From Antedon mediterranea (Eukaryota > Echinodermata > Crinoidea > Comatulida > Antedonidae), in contig NC_092680.1 in assembly GCF_964355755.1 (NCBI RefSeq), positions 3,201,001-3,265,000 of the forward strand: 64,000 bases of DNA, read 5' to 3'. The notes under the pieces were generated by a model. The model did no database searches, was not told where the DNA came from, and was given only the letters and a program-made list of their open reading frames with translations. Within the stretch, counting starts at the first letter, position 1. Each line of letters begins with the position of its first letter. Position numbers and translations under genes: made by a program. This document shows, in pieces, positions 24,257-36,080 of this stretch.

Positions 24257-25243
24257 TCAAACATAGGAATTATTAACTATTCCATTACTACTATGGGATG
24301 TTACAGATACATTATGCGATCTACCACCAACATCTCGTCTCAGTAGCCCACGTAATTTACATCGAATCTTATCCAAACCACGTCGAAAATCTTTCATCTT
24401 TGCGCCATAGACAATTGGGTTAATGCACATATTTGATGTGTACAGGAGAACAGTTATTTCGTGTTCAACAATAGTGCTGAATTCGAAACATTGGCAGATG
24501 ATATAAACCAGATAGAGTGTGAAGTTTGGAGAACTAGTGCAAATGAACACAATCACCACGAAACACATTGTGTAAGCAAGGTTTTTGTACATAGACGCGT
24601 CTGATGTAGAATGACTCTGCCGCCAGTTGTCAGAACTGCGTATCTCCCAAATTGCTCTACCTTTGCAGCATATCATTATGCATGTCGGAATAAAAAACAA
24701 TGTTAAGAAGATACAAATGCCAGAGGCAAAGCGGACCTTATTATTTGGGTAATTGTAGAGACACTCGCCGGACTTATCTTCGTTTATGTCTGCGAGTATT
24801 GCAAGATGAAAGACGATCAAAGCGCCAATGACGTGAGGTGTTATATATATTATGCAAACAATTAAGATGGGTTTATCCTTGAACTTGAATGGATACATGA
24901 TTGACAGGTACCTCTCAATGGTGATCACCACCAGGTTGTATGTGGATGTGACTGCGAAGAACCAAAACAGCATGCGACCTTTGCAGAAGACTGTTCCAAT
25001 TTCTCCATCTGGTGCGTCTTGGTTGTAAAAGAACAGAAACGTACAACACCCAAACAAATCTAGAAAAGACTGCTGAACGATCAAACCATGGACTAAAGAC
25101 TTCTTGTACATTCTTATGTAAAGGAAAACTCCAGTGACGACAGTATTAAGCACGATTCCAACGCCTATGACTACAAAACGTAGAGTTATGAGCCATACTG
25201 AGTCGTCGAGCTGATGAGTGCTGTTGTCGGTTTCGTTTTCCAT
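24257..25243 (-). CDS. rhodopsin-like (class A) orphan G-protein-coupled receptor
   Basis: An intronless 328-residue coding exon. Seven hydrophobic segments are visible. The N-terminus has an N-glycosylation site (NST). Class A landmarks: Asn in TM1 (GIVLNTVV), Asp in TM2 (SFLDLF), Cys before TM3 (FCKGR) with a partner Cys in loop 2 (GECLY), ERY at the end of TM3, Pro in TM6 (CTSSP), NPIVY in TM7 and a basic helix 8. TM4 shows no tryptophan and TM6 lacks the CWxP tryptophan, so it is a divergent receptor; no ligand can be named. Just upstream of the Met the minus strand reads TTTTCACAG then ATTCAGTC before ATG, a good splice acceptor, so the 5' UTR probably contains an intron ending at 25252. 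It is transcribed convergently with the lectin receptor. Confidence 0.9.
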   Translation of the reverse strand: MENETDNSTHQLDDSVWLITLRFVVIGVGIVLNTVVTGVFLYIRMYKKSLVHGLIVQQSFLDLFGCCTFLFFYNQDAPDGEIGTVFCKGRMLFWFFAVTSTYNLVVITIERYLSIMYPFKFKDKPILIVCIIYITPHVIGALIVFHLAILADINEDKSGECLYNYPNNKVRFASGICIFLTLFFIPTCIMICCKGRAIWEIRSSDNWRQSHSTSDASMYKNLAYTMCFVVIVFICTSSPNFTLYLVYIICQCFEFSTIVEHEITVLLYTSNMCINPIVYGAKMKDFRRGLDKIRCKLRGLLRRDVGGRSHNVSVTSHSSNGIVNNSYV

Positions 25244-26541
25244 GACTGAATCTGTGAAAATTGTAATTTATTATAGAAGAGATAATTTTTCTTTTTTGTT
25301 GTTGTTTAACTGCCTGTCTTCACAAATCATTGTGTTTATTTATCTACGAATAAAATATTATACATTAACAAAACATTCTTTAAAATGTGTATATACCCAA
25401 TGGACAAAAGCAGTAAATAAATGATAAATAGTGTAAACTATTTACTCAAGAACGTGATGAAATGTTATACAGTATGGTATATTTGTTCATTGACCTACTG
25501 TACAAATATAGTCTTTTTATAAGTATTGAATTTTATTATCTTATTGCTGCAAGCAGAAGTGAATCTAACAAAGAAGAAAACACGGAAGTGAAATGAATGG
25601 TTATTCAGATAACGGAACACCACAACAACTTATCTTAAATAGGCTTGGGGTTGGTGGGGGGGGGGGGGTGTTGTTTATAGGAGGGTTGCAGCTAAATCGT
25701 TCATGTATTACAGAGCTGATTACTCACTAAATGAATGCCCATTACATTGCAAGTCTAGTGCAAAACTCCAAACCAATTGAACACGTGTTTTGCCACAATA
25801 CTTTTACTTATACTGGTAAATTTTAAATGTTCATTAATTATACCATATTGCTTTGTTTCACATCAATAAATAAAAATAAAAAGAGCATCAATCAAGTTCA
25901 TTACCAGTTCTCAATCCTGACCAGAAATAGGCCTATTGAAATTTTGTGAGAGGATATTGTTAAAATTAAAGTCTGTTTGAACTATTTCTACTACCTATTT
26001 CTAATATTACGATCTGAGATTATCATGTTTAAAAACTACCAATAAAGCGACTAATCTAGTAGGCCTACCTTACATTAGCTCTAGTTATTTTCGTTTGACA
26101 TACTTGTCCAAGCTAGTCACTTAGAATACAAGGAGAAGGAAATATAATGGCATTTTATTAATGAATGCGTTGATACAAAAGTAAAGTGTAGTTAGCTTGC
26201 ATGAATTGTTCTGAATTTGAATGTATAGTGTGTTGTTAACAAAAGCTTTACAGGCCTGCACGTCACAAACATTACCCTGTAAAAAAGGGGATTTTCTGGT
26301 ATATTCATTTGCCTTTTACTAACCATGCTAAAAATAACTTGGAAATTTGAATTTAAGGTTATTTTAAAAATAAATGTCAATAACAAGACATAGCTTTGAA
26401 ATTAGATTATGGAAAAGAGTCAAAATCCGAGTTTTATTCGAATTAGGTAAGCAGGCAACGCGTACGGCACGTCCATTTTTATTTATTAAAAATCTAATTT
26501 AAAAAGACTGGTTCGGCTATGTATGACGTACGACCTTTGTT

Positions 26542-26835
26542 TAAAGATATATGGTCCACCTAAAAAAACATTTTCAATTGTTTTTATTGAATATGCCATT
26601 TTAATGTCACATACTTTGACCAAAAACTGGATCGAAAAGAACATTTTTACCTGAGAAAATGTAATTTAAAGTAAAACATAGTCAAATTGGCTGCCAGCCT
26701 ATGGGTTTTTGGTTGAATATAACGGTGGTTTATTTTGTCATTTAAGTGAAAATATTATTTTTTCGGGGTTTTTTTCTACGGAAGTGATTAACTTTGTTAA
26801 AACTACAAAATGGCCTATAGGGATTTTATTATGAT
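26542..26835. repeat. family C MITE-like palindrome (diverged copy)
   Basis: Begins AAAGATATATGGTCCACC. The interior matches the other copies in inverted order (TTAATGTCACATACTTTGACC, GGTTTTTGGTTGAATATAAC, GGAAGTGATTAACTTTG, AAAATGGCCTAT). The right terminus is degraded. Confidence 0.65.
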
Positions 26836-27194
26836 AATGATATTGATATAAAGTTGCGATACACCACGTATATAATATATAGTTCTGAAAAGAACTGTTG
26901 CGTTCACAACGTTTCGATCAATATACTTTGATCGTCCTCAGGAGTTTGAAGGTCTCCTTCCAAAAAACACTTGTGACGGGTAGCCAGTTGTTAACAAGTT
27001 GTAGGTCTAATCATATTTATCAGGATAGTGAAAGAACAACCTTTCTCCCATAATAATAGATTCGTACGTACAATAACGCCTAGATACACAACCCAAAAAC
27101 AAAACAGTGCGTGTCTTGTTTATATTATAATTATTATCTTTGATGCAATGCCAACAAGTGTTGTCAAACCAACTTTATTTTGTAAGGCTGATTA

Positions 27195-27320
27195 AGCTAC
27201 ATTATACTTGTTCCGTTTCACGGAACGGAAGACGGTGACGTTCAATTTTTTATAATATGATTTTCCATTATTTAACAAGACGGTTCCGTCTACTGTTCCG
27301 TAAAACGGAACAAGACAGCC
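27195..27320. repeat. family D MITE-like palindrome (copy 2)
   Basis: Arms GTTCCGTTTCACGGAACGG and its inverse (CCGTAAAACGGAACAAG) flank an ATATGATTTTCCATTATTTAAC centre like that of the copy at 3529-3658. Confidence 0.75.
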
Positions 27321-27563
27321 GATACAATATATATTAGCATGGTGAAAATGAATTGTTTAGTTTAAGTGCGATTATAAGTTGGAAAAAAAACAGCAAGGAT
27401 GCTCAGTACTCACCAATTGAAAAAGTGTCGAGAGGTTATTTTTTTTTAATCGAAACAAAAAAAGCTTTGTAATGGCATGGCTTATTGGATAAGACCTACT
27501 TTAATGTGCGGTGTGGTGAGACCGGTAGATCTACTTTTTTGCTGGTAACACACAGATAGCAAT

Positions 27564-27627
27564 ATGTCGTATGTGCTGATACTAGTTTTTAGTTTTTTTG
27601 TTCCTATGGCGATATCAGATATAGAAT
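27564..27627 (+). CDS. candidate alternative first exon (signal peptide) of the MAM receptor
   Basis: ATG at 27564 opens a 21-residue hydrophobic leader (MSYVLILVFSFFVPMAISDI) followed by a GTAAGT donor at 27628. Length (64 nt) and phase are identical to the exon at 28532-28595, and the peptide is clearly related (VFSFxVPxxIS in both). Both can splice to the MAM exon at 28831. It may be an alternative promoter/first exon or the leftover first exon of a lost tandem copy. Confidence 0.6.
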
Positions 27628-27911
27628 GTAAGTATCTAATCATTAGGGCTACATACTGTACGATAATGTAGACGCGCCTATATCAGAATAATATTGACCA
27701 AGAGATAAGGTAGAACGCACTTCATGGATTTTCTAATATTCAGAAAGCAGTAGGTTAGTAATTAACACCTATGCCTAAATCCTCGTAATCAGTTTATTTA
27801 GGCAAAAATTCAATCATAATACTGACAAACCATTGTGTTACGTCTTTCGTATCAATGGCGGATAACGAAAACAAGCCTCGATGAATTTCTTAATAATAAT
27901 AACAGCCTTTT

Positions 27912-28058
27912 TAAGCGTGATTCCCATTAGAGCGCAAGCACGTTTCGCGCAACGCAAGCGAGTTGAACAATGACAAGCCACTGTTCAAATAATCTATCGC
28001 TTGTGATTGGAATGGTCAAATCACTTATGTTGCGTTACGCTAGTGGGAACCAAGCTTT
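27912..28058. repeat. family A MITE-like palindrome (short, diverged copy)
   Basis: Starts AAGCGTGATTCCCATTAG, ends CTAGTGGGAACCAAGCTT, with an internal GCAACGCAAG arm and ATCGCTTGTGATTGG. It lies between the two candidate first exons of the MAM receptor. Confidence 0.8.
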
Positions 28059-28531
28059 AGGGCGCACGTACGTTCATGATCATAGTATGAAACTTGAGGC
28101 CATAGGGTCCGGGTGTAATCAACCTATTAAATACACCCCCGGGTCGAGGTAGAAAAAAGGTTGGCTGTATACAACAATGTTTGTTTCTTCTCTAAGCCCC
28201 TACACTCATGTTTTTGTTTTCTTTATGAAACCACAGCGTACTTGTACTTGGCTTGTATTTATTTGTCTGTATTTAAATGTAACCTTGTCGTCATAAAAGT
28301 TGTGTAACATTTCGGTACACAAACAATGATTTGCAAACGCATGAATTGAAATTAATCTACGGATTATTGTTACATTTTCAATACCGGATCAAACGGATAC
28401 AAAGGTGTTTAAACGTGTGCGGTTTTCTTTGATCAAAACAAATATTTTTCCGGTGACTTATATTTTTTAGATCTTTCTATAATAACGTTATGCTGTATAT
28501 ACTACGTTCTCTTAAGAAAACGTATGGCAAT

Positions 28532-31500
28532 ATGGCGATTGTGCGAATAATCGTGTTTAGTTTTATTGTTCCTGTGGTGATTTCTAATATGGAACGTAAG
28601 TTAGCCATCTTTATTTAATTATTTATTATTTAGTTCACCATATTTCAAGAAAATGACCCAACCAGCGTTAGCTGTTTCTGACGCCCAACAAGGAGAGACA
28701 CCAAACGTGACAACAAAAGCGTATTATTTATAAAATCCACTCTGTGTGTACACTGTAGACACAGCTTTATGCAAATTGGAGTTAGATGATCTCAGGCGAC
28801 GATCTCAAGTCTTTTTTTCTTAATGTTTAGGTGTAATATTCTCATGTACATTCGAAGACAATTTATGTGATTTCAATGTAATTACTTTACAAAATGCACG
28901 ATGGCATACAGACAATCGAGGCAAGTATATCCATCATTATTTCGCTAGTTTAAAATGAGTTAAGTGAGTACCATGAGCTGATTGTAATGATGACGCTGGT
29001 TACCACTACAAGCTTTAACGAAAAACTTTCGGGGCCAAGCAAAGTGTCCCCCTCAATATGGGTTGGCCGTATTGTTAAAGCATATATTTCTCGCTGGAAA
29101 CTGTCTCTTAAATAAGGGTTCCCAAAGTAGGGGTTCTTCTAGGCCTACTGTATTTTCCATTATGTTAACAAACCGTAGGCCTACAGTTTGCCGGTACTGC
29201 CTGCCGTTTGGTGAAACGGAACAGATGTGAATACAGCGTGACACTGACTTCCCTTCTTACACGAGATTCCACAACAGCTTGATTAGGAATGATGACTCTT
29301 AATAATATAATATTTCTTAATCAGGATTTGCGTTCGTGGACAAGATCAATACGTTAATACCCGATGCAGGAAATGCCGTAATGGCTACACCACTCTTAGA
29401 AGCCAAGCGTTTAAAGATATCGTTTAACTATGCTCTTTATGGTGAGGATGTGATCTACCTGCAGACTGATTATCGTATTGGCGGGAAGGTATTTCTTCTT
29501 CATTGGAGTCCAGTTCAGAGAAGCGATGAATGGAATGAGTTCGTGGGAGAATTCAATGCTTCATCGCCATTCAGTGTATGTTACTAACCAATTTATTAAA
29601 GAGTAATTCTGGTAACATTTTAAGTTAGAAACATGTGTGATGACACAGTTCACTAAAACTTCCTTCTAAACTAAAACAAAACTGGTATATGAAGCACTGT
29701 CTTCACAATGTGCCCAAATATGGAAGTGATATGCCTAAATATGGTAGAGATATGTTATATGGGCATATTACATTATGTTGTCACATATAAAGTTTGATAA
29801 TGTAGACAGATCTTAACGCGCACCAGACTGCCATTAAATATCGTATCCGGATATTCACCCCCTGGACATTTACCCCCCGGACAACTACCCCCCGGACAAC
29901 CACCACCTGGACCACTACCCCCTTAGGACAACTACCCCTTTAGGACAACTACCCCCCGGACAAATACCCCCCGGACAACTACCCCCTTAGGACAACAACC
30001 CCCTTAGGACAACTACCCCCCGGACAATTACCCCCTAGGAACAATTACCCCCCGGACAATTACCCCCCGGACAATTACCCCCCGGACAATTACCCCCCGG
30101 ACAATTACCACCCAGAAAACTATCCCTTTAGAACACCCTAACCACCCAGACCATTCAACAACCTGACTCTGCAACTATTAATTAATAACTATATTTTAAT
30201 TCGTTACTTTGACGAATTACTATTCATTATTGTAAACAAAAGTAAAAGATTGAACATAAATATAGCCTGGTGGTATAAACTGAAGATTGTCACACATGAT
30301 CATAGGATAGTCGAACGTATTATATAGTACTCCATGTATTTACTGTAAAGACTGGGTTCGCTAATAATAATAATAATTTTTGCGTCAGGACAATGCTTCG
30401 ATAACCACTGGTCTTAAAAGAATTAATTTTTGTCTCAAATTTGTCATATATGTATTTTTGTACACTTGAAGAATAATATCACTTTTGATATTTGACCTCA
30501 ATGTTCACTCACCGAATAAACGTCGATCTTTAAATAAATTCCCCTCAAATAAACGGTGACCATGTCACTCCCATGAAACATCATATGGAATAATCGGCGT
30601 CTATTTCCATTAGATTATACCCCCTCCCATTGAATAAACAACTTTCTTCCAATAAATGTCCACCTAAAACCACCTAAACAATAAACAGCCCAGGCCGTTT
30701 TTTCAATAAATACGGTACTTTAAATCTAGCACATCTAGGGTCTAGCGTGCTGTTAAACAGAATAATCGGTTAAAAACGGGTGTTTCGAAACTAGAGACCC
30801 GAGACCAGAGACCCGAGACCCAATACGAAAAGGGAGACCTAAATATACGAAAAGGGAGACCCACGTACGAAAAGGGAGACCCCACTATACGAAAAGGGAG
30901 ACCCTAATATACGAAAATGGAGACCTAAATATATGAAAAGGGAGACCAAATAAACGAAAAGGGAGACCCAAATATACGAAATGGGAGACCTAAATATACG
31001 AAAAGGGAGACCCACTATAAGAAAAGGGAGACCCCACTATACGAAAAGAGAGACCACACTATACGAAAAGGGAGACCCTAATATACGAAAAGGGAGACCC
31101 AAATATAGGTCTCCCTTTTCGTATTGGGTCTCGTGTCAGGTCTCTGGTCTCGGGTCTCTAGTTTCGAAACACCCGTTAAAAACAGATGATTTCATTTTTA
31201 CAGAAACCGGTCCTATATATTTGTCTACTTTTGGATTGGAGGGGGGGTAGTTGACCGGGGGGTAGTTTACCGGGGGGGTAGTTGACCGGGGGGTAGTTGA
31301 CCGGGGGGTAGTTGACCGGGGGGTAGTTGACCGGGGGGTAGTTATCCTAAGGGGGTAGTTGTCCTAAGGGGGTGGTTGTCCGGGGGGTAGTTGTCCGGGG
31401 GGTTGTTATCCTAAGGGGGTAGTTGTCCTAAGGGGGTAGTTGTCCGGGGGATAGTTGTCCGGGGGGTAGTTGTCCTAAGGGGGTAGTTGTCCGGGTGGTA

Positions 31501-34500
31501 AACATCCGGGGGGTAACTGTCTAGGGGGTAGGTGTCCTAGAACCATTAAATATTAATGTTATTGTATAATTCAGTGAGGCTCTGAAGTAAAGAGAGTTGT
31601 AGCACCCTCTATAGTTTACTTTAACACATTGGGAGCTTCCAGATTTTATTATAAAATTTTATATAAATTAACCGTTTCTTCTTCTTTTATAGCCTTCTAT
31701 CTTCTCTTAACTTCATTACATAGACTTTCCCAAAGTGTATTTGTTGTGTTCACCAGTTTCTGTAAACTATTCTCCCAGGTTGCAAACAAAATGTATCCGA
31801 CCATATCAATCGCCGTCTATAGCAGAGAGTTGACACAAGAGTGAGTGAGTGAGTGGCCGAGCGGTTAAGACAGTGGAACCGTAATTACGTAGCCATAACA
31901 TCGGCAGGGGTTCGAGGCTCACTCACTCTATGATTCTGGTGGTAGAGCGAGTCTTCTCGGATAAGGACTATAAACCGTACACTTTAAAGAACCTAGTAGG
32001 CCTACATCTTTCGAGACGAGTAGGGGTTACCCCGGTGTAATTAGTACATCACAGCCACTGATCACCAACTGGGCCCTCTGGGAGACCAGTATTTGACTGA
32101 AGAAGGTTACCCAGTATAAATATAAATTTCAATCAATCAATCATAGAATAGCCATCCATCAATACAAACTATAATCTTAAATATAAATGAAGCCTAAATG
32201 GTACATCTGGTTAGGTACTATTGCACATTTGTAATTTATGCTTAGGAGCATTGAAAAGTTAATAACAATAAAGTGAAAGAAATTAAATTAAATGAAACGA
32301 GCTTTTTACATAATAAGCCTGTCGACTTCCCTTTGATGTTTACGATACACAAAATGCAGGTTAAGTAGCCACAAGGAAATTATAACATATTACTATAATG
32401 TGGATATATTTTCCCCAGAAAATGTATACTCCTGTGGTAAACATATGGTACACTCATTAAAGCTGTTTAGGTTTTGTTTTAGAAAAAAAATACCAAAAAT
32501 AAAGGAAAACAAGTAGAGAGTTGGAAAATGTCCCACAACATTGAAATATACTACGTACCGATAGACAAAGTAGTACATTCATGAAAGGCCTACTGAAAAT
32601 ACAACAAAGCTATACAAGGGATCTAGAATGTTAGATAATAACAACCAATCTTCAAAATATCAAAAAGAATTCATAATTTATTCAAATGGTAGAGCATGCG
32701 GCCCCGCTGGCTCAAGCCCATCCTAAGTTTGTAACAATATTTTTAGTATAACATTTCATCACCATTCGGTGCCACAAGTTACCAATAACAGAGTTTAGCA
32801 AGAGTTGAAATCGGTGTTTTATAATGTTTAGAATTCAAAGATATAATCAAGATAATGGAATTGTAGAACATTAAGAGAAAACATGATATAAAGCCTAGCA
32901 CTATTTATGAAAGCCTTTGCCTAGCTTTAGACTTAAAATCTCCGGGATAAAAAACGTCGTTGCCTTACAAAAGCTCTGACATAGCCTGAATAACGATTAT
33001 TTTTCTCCCGGTAGGTGAGATTTTCTGCTGTCAAAAGAAATGGCGGTGATTATTTCATGGCCATAGACAACGTAACGTTAATTGAACTACTTGGTAAGTT
33101 TGTTTATGTATTCTTAATTTATTTTGCTTTGTTTCTGATTTGGCTCTAATTTAATTTCTCTCCCCATCCCCATTGTCATAGATTTACTGTATCTTATCTA
33201 CTTACATCAATGCATGCATAAAATTTTGACATATTGAATCAAATCATTAGTTTATGAAACTTTCGGTTCTTATATGATACAAATGCTTTCTGTTTTGTTG
33301 AAATTACCATGTAATATAAATCAGTATGTAGTTAAGTTAAATGTTGACATAGTTATGCTTTATTAAAAGACCCTGATGTTACTCATACTGATGGAATGGT
33401 GAACGTCGGCCTACCTACAACCTCGCCTTCAACGAGTCCAACACAAGCTGGTAATGTACCAACAAGTACTTTTGTTGAGGGAAATCAGAGTTCTACAGTA
33501 ACAATTGTATCGTCAGGCAGAGGTACCAGTATATCGAAACTTTAAAGATATATTGTCCCCCTAAACATTTTTTTTCACATTTGTCGTTGAATATGCTATT
33601 TTAATGTCACGTGATAGTTATAAACTGGATCGAAAAAAAATTACTTACTTACTTACAAATGTAAATTGGAGTTAAAATTAACCGTTTCGTTTGTCTTTTT
33701 TTATAAGTGACATAATTATTTATTTTTTTACAGAAATAAATAACTTTATTAAAACTGCAAAATGGCCTATTTAAAGTCTGATTTTATTAATCTTCATTTT
33801 TCATGTTTTTGGGGGACAATACATCTTTAGTGTTTTAGCAAGATCTTAAAAATAACATGTATACATAATATGCACATAATTCTGAAATTTGAACAACAAC
33901 ATGTTTGATGTTCATATCGCATGTTGTAGCTTGTTTACATATCACAGACATATATGAATGAATGAATCATAAATAAGCAAGTCATGAACGTCGAGTTTTG
34001 CTTTTGCACTGTCAAACAAAATGAGTTAAGTGAGAGTCTGGAGGAGTGAGAGTCTGGTAATTCATACCTAACTTCATACAAAATATATCTGTAGATTCTA
34101 AATTGATATTCTTATAAACTGTTTCGCAAACAATTCCATCTTAAATTGTATTAAACATTGTCAGATTGTAAATTCTTTATCTTATTTCTATCTATTTTAG
34201 AAAGAACTTTAGTTCAGACAAATGGCATTTCAAAGTTGAATACATCAGATCAACGACTAGGTAATGTACTTATGTAGTATATTAAATAGTCACTACGTTC
34301 AAAACTACAAACAACAACTAAATACTTTTAATATAATCGTATACATTATAAAAACCAATATCGGCATTACTAGCAATAATGAAAGAGGAGGTATTATACA
34401 TATTTAACCACTGAGCAATAAGCCTATAGGGTAATGTAAAAATAGTGGTGAAATAGGCCTACGTGCTAAAACAGTCAAGTAACCAGATTTAAACCTACAC

Positions 34501-36080
34501 AATCATGTGACACATTTGTACAGATTGTTTCTCATTGATTTGACCAATCACACGCGATGGATTATTCGAACAGTGGCTTGTCATTGGTCAACTCGCTTGC
34601 GTTGCTCGTACGTCCTTGCGTTGCGTCTCTAGTGCAGTGGAAATCATGCTTCAAGCTTGGTTCCCACTAGAACGTAACGCAAGGACGTAAACGCAACGCA
34701 AGCGTTTTAACCAATGACAAGCGAAGTTATAGACAGTTAGCAATCACAAGCGAATAAGCCATTGCTTGTGATTGGTCAATTCACTTGCGTTGCGTTACGT
34801 CCTTGCGTTACGTTCTAGTGGGAACCAAGCTTTAGAGCGAAACTCAGTTTCAATTTTATTTGATCTTACTTATGATCAATAAATATTACAAATGACTTGT
34901 TATGACCATCTGATCTAGTCATTATAACTCCATTTATTGCATATTATAACAATTAAAATATAAAGTATGTATTAATATCCTTTTATTTCATTAAATTAGA
35001 TATAACCTAACCATTATATTTTAGCTCTTATTTGGCTTTACGTTGCTATTGGATTTGTATCTATAACAGTTGCCTGTCTTCTTCTCGTTTTCATTTTCGT
35101 ACGTTCAACAATAAATGGGTAAGATCAATTATTATCTATTTATTTATTTGCCTTTCATTGATGAAATGTGTTCAGACAATAATAGGATAAATTATTATAA
35201 AGGATTATTTGTAAATAATAATAATAAAACTAAAAACAAATAGAAGAAATATCTCCATTGTATATACAATTTTCTACCATTTATAGCTAACAATTCTAAA
35301 GATGGAATATGTTTATACTTTTTTGTGCAAATGTTATTTATCAATATATTTTCCTATGATTTTATATCAACAACAATAACAACTCAAATTTTATCATATA
35401 AGTTACCCTTTTGTAAACATTACAAGAACAATTTCCTTATTAATATCTAATACATTTATTAAAATAATATGCCATTGTTTTGGTTTTTTTTAAACAGTAA
35501 AAGAACATCTGTTAAAAGTGGCGAAATTTCAAGAGGTTTACAATCAGAAAATCATCTATACGAGAATATTGACAATACACTTTATATAACTGATCAAATG
35601 ACAAGTTGTTGGAAAAGATTTTTTAAATGTCCGGACGCTGTTAGTTCAGGAGAACAACATATTGTCCACAAAGAAGAAACCGCATTGTCTTATAAAAGAA
35701 ACGATTCAACGAGTTCTAACACTGAAATTAGGTCACTGTCACAAGACCCGATCTCTGCAAATTGGACACAAAACCTAAATTATGCACATTCTTCAGGGGT
35801 TCCCCAGTGTGATATAAGAAATAACGATTTTTTTCTAAACAACTCTCTGGAAGCGACTAAACAAAATGAAGATAGCAAAGATTATCTTGAAGAAGAACCA
35901 CACTATTATGTGCTTCCGTGTAATAATGACACTTCTATCTCTTCGGCAAACTCAGAGCACAAAGATGAGCGATCAACAACCACAAAACATACCTATGCTA
36001 TGGTCCAAAAAAGACCAAGCAACACAGTATGGGAAGAAAATCCAATTTATGAAGCAGGCGATGTTGATGAATTAGCTTAA
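28532..36080 (+). CDS. MAM-domain single-pass receptor with tyrosine-rich tail
   Basis: Nine exons: 28532-28595, 28831-28920, 29325-29575, 31779-31840, 33020-33093, 33370-33522 (or donor at 33451), 34201-34260, 35025-35118, 35498-36080. Total 1431 nt, 476 residues. Signal peptide (MAIVRIIVFSFIVPVVIS), then one MAM domain starting FSCTFEDNLCDF and ending YFMAIDNVTLIELL. The usual second cysteine pair of MAM domains is not visible. A Thr/Ser-rich stalk, one TM helix (IWLYVAIGFVSITVACLLLV, then FIFV) and a 204-residue tail follow. The tail holds LYENI (YxN, Grb2-SH2 type), HTYAMV and WEENPIYE, an NPxY motif at the C-terminus. MAM domains mediate adhesion or dimerisation in receptor phosphatases and meprins. 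No catalytic domain is present, so signalling by adaptor recruitment is inferred. The exon 2 donor is GC (28921). Confidence 0.85.
28921..29324 (+). other. intron with consensus GC-AG donor
   Basis: The exon end reads CGAG followed by GCAAGT, the textbook GC-AG donor context. Frame across 28920/29325 (Arg-Gly-Phe) is correct only with this donor. The acceptor is TAATCAG. Confidence 0.75.
29850..31530. repeat. nested palindromic minisatellite complex in MAM receptor intron 3
   Basis: The outer left arm (29850-30120) is a C-rich array of about 15 bp (ACTACCCCCCGGACA and TTAGGACAACTACCCCC variants). The outer right arm (31240-31530) is the same array inverted (GGGGGTAGTTGTCCTAA). Between them sits a second palindrome (30761-31190): inverted ends GTGTTTCGAAACTAGAGACC / GGTCTCTAGTTTCGAAACAC flank about 14 units of TACGAAAAGGGAGACCC. 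In total about 1.7 kb of fold-back DNA. Confidence 0.92.
31847..32130 (+). mobile_element. tRNA-derived SINE, family A, abutting an exon
   Basis: Head GAGTGAGTGGCCGAGCGGTT, B box GGGGTTCGAGGCTC, body through GATAAGGACTATAAACCG to CAGTATAAAT. It begins six bases after the end of exon 31779-31840, so the splice donor GTGAGT is continuous with the GTGA-rich SINE head. Confidence 0.85.
33543..33834. repeat. family C MITE-like palindrome
   Basis: AAAGATATATTGTCCCCC at the left and GGGGGACAATACATCTTTA at the right, with ACTGGATCGAAAAAA and GCAAAATGGCCTATTTAAAG inside. It starts about 20 bp after the stalk exon of the MAM receptor. Confidence 0.82.
34540..34833. repeat. family A MITE-like palindrome, one partial plus one full copy
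   Basis: 34540-34650 is the right-hand part of a copy (GGCTTGTCATTGGTCAACTC.. GCGTCTCTAGTG). 34654-34833 is a complete copy with near-perfect ends (AGCTTGGTTCCCACTAG / CTAGTGGGAACCAAGCTT). It lies in the intron before the TM exon of the MAM receptor. Confidence 0.88.

Larger units (their letters stand above)
25255..27563. other. spacer upstream of the GPCR and of the MAM receptor
   Basis: AT-rich. Holds a short poly-G run (about 25659-25669), a family C palindrome (26542-26835), a CTGAGGA..GAAACG module (about 26905-26955, minus strand) and a family D palindrome (27195-27320). A GPCR 5' UTR exon is expected here but cannot be placed. Confidence 0.6.

Noticed and set aside
31847-31930. Functional tRNA-Leu gene
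   Set aside because: A and B boxes are present, but the cloverleaf is degenerate and a conserved non-tRNA body follows in all five copies, as in a SINE.
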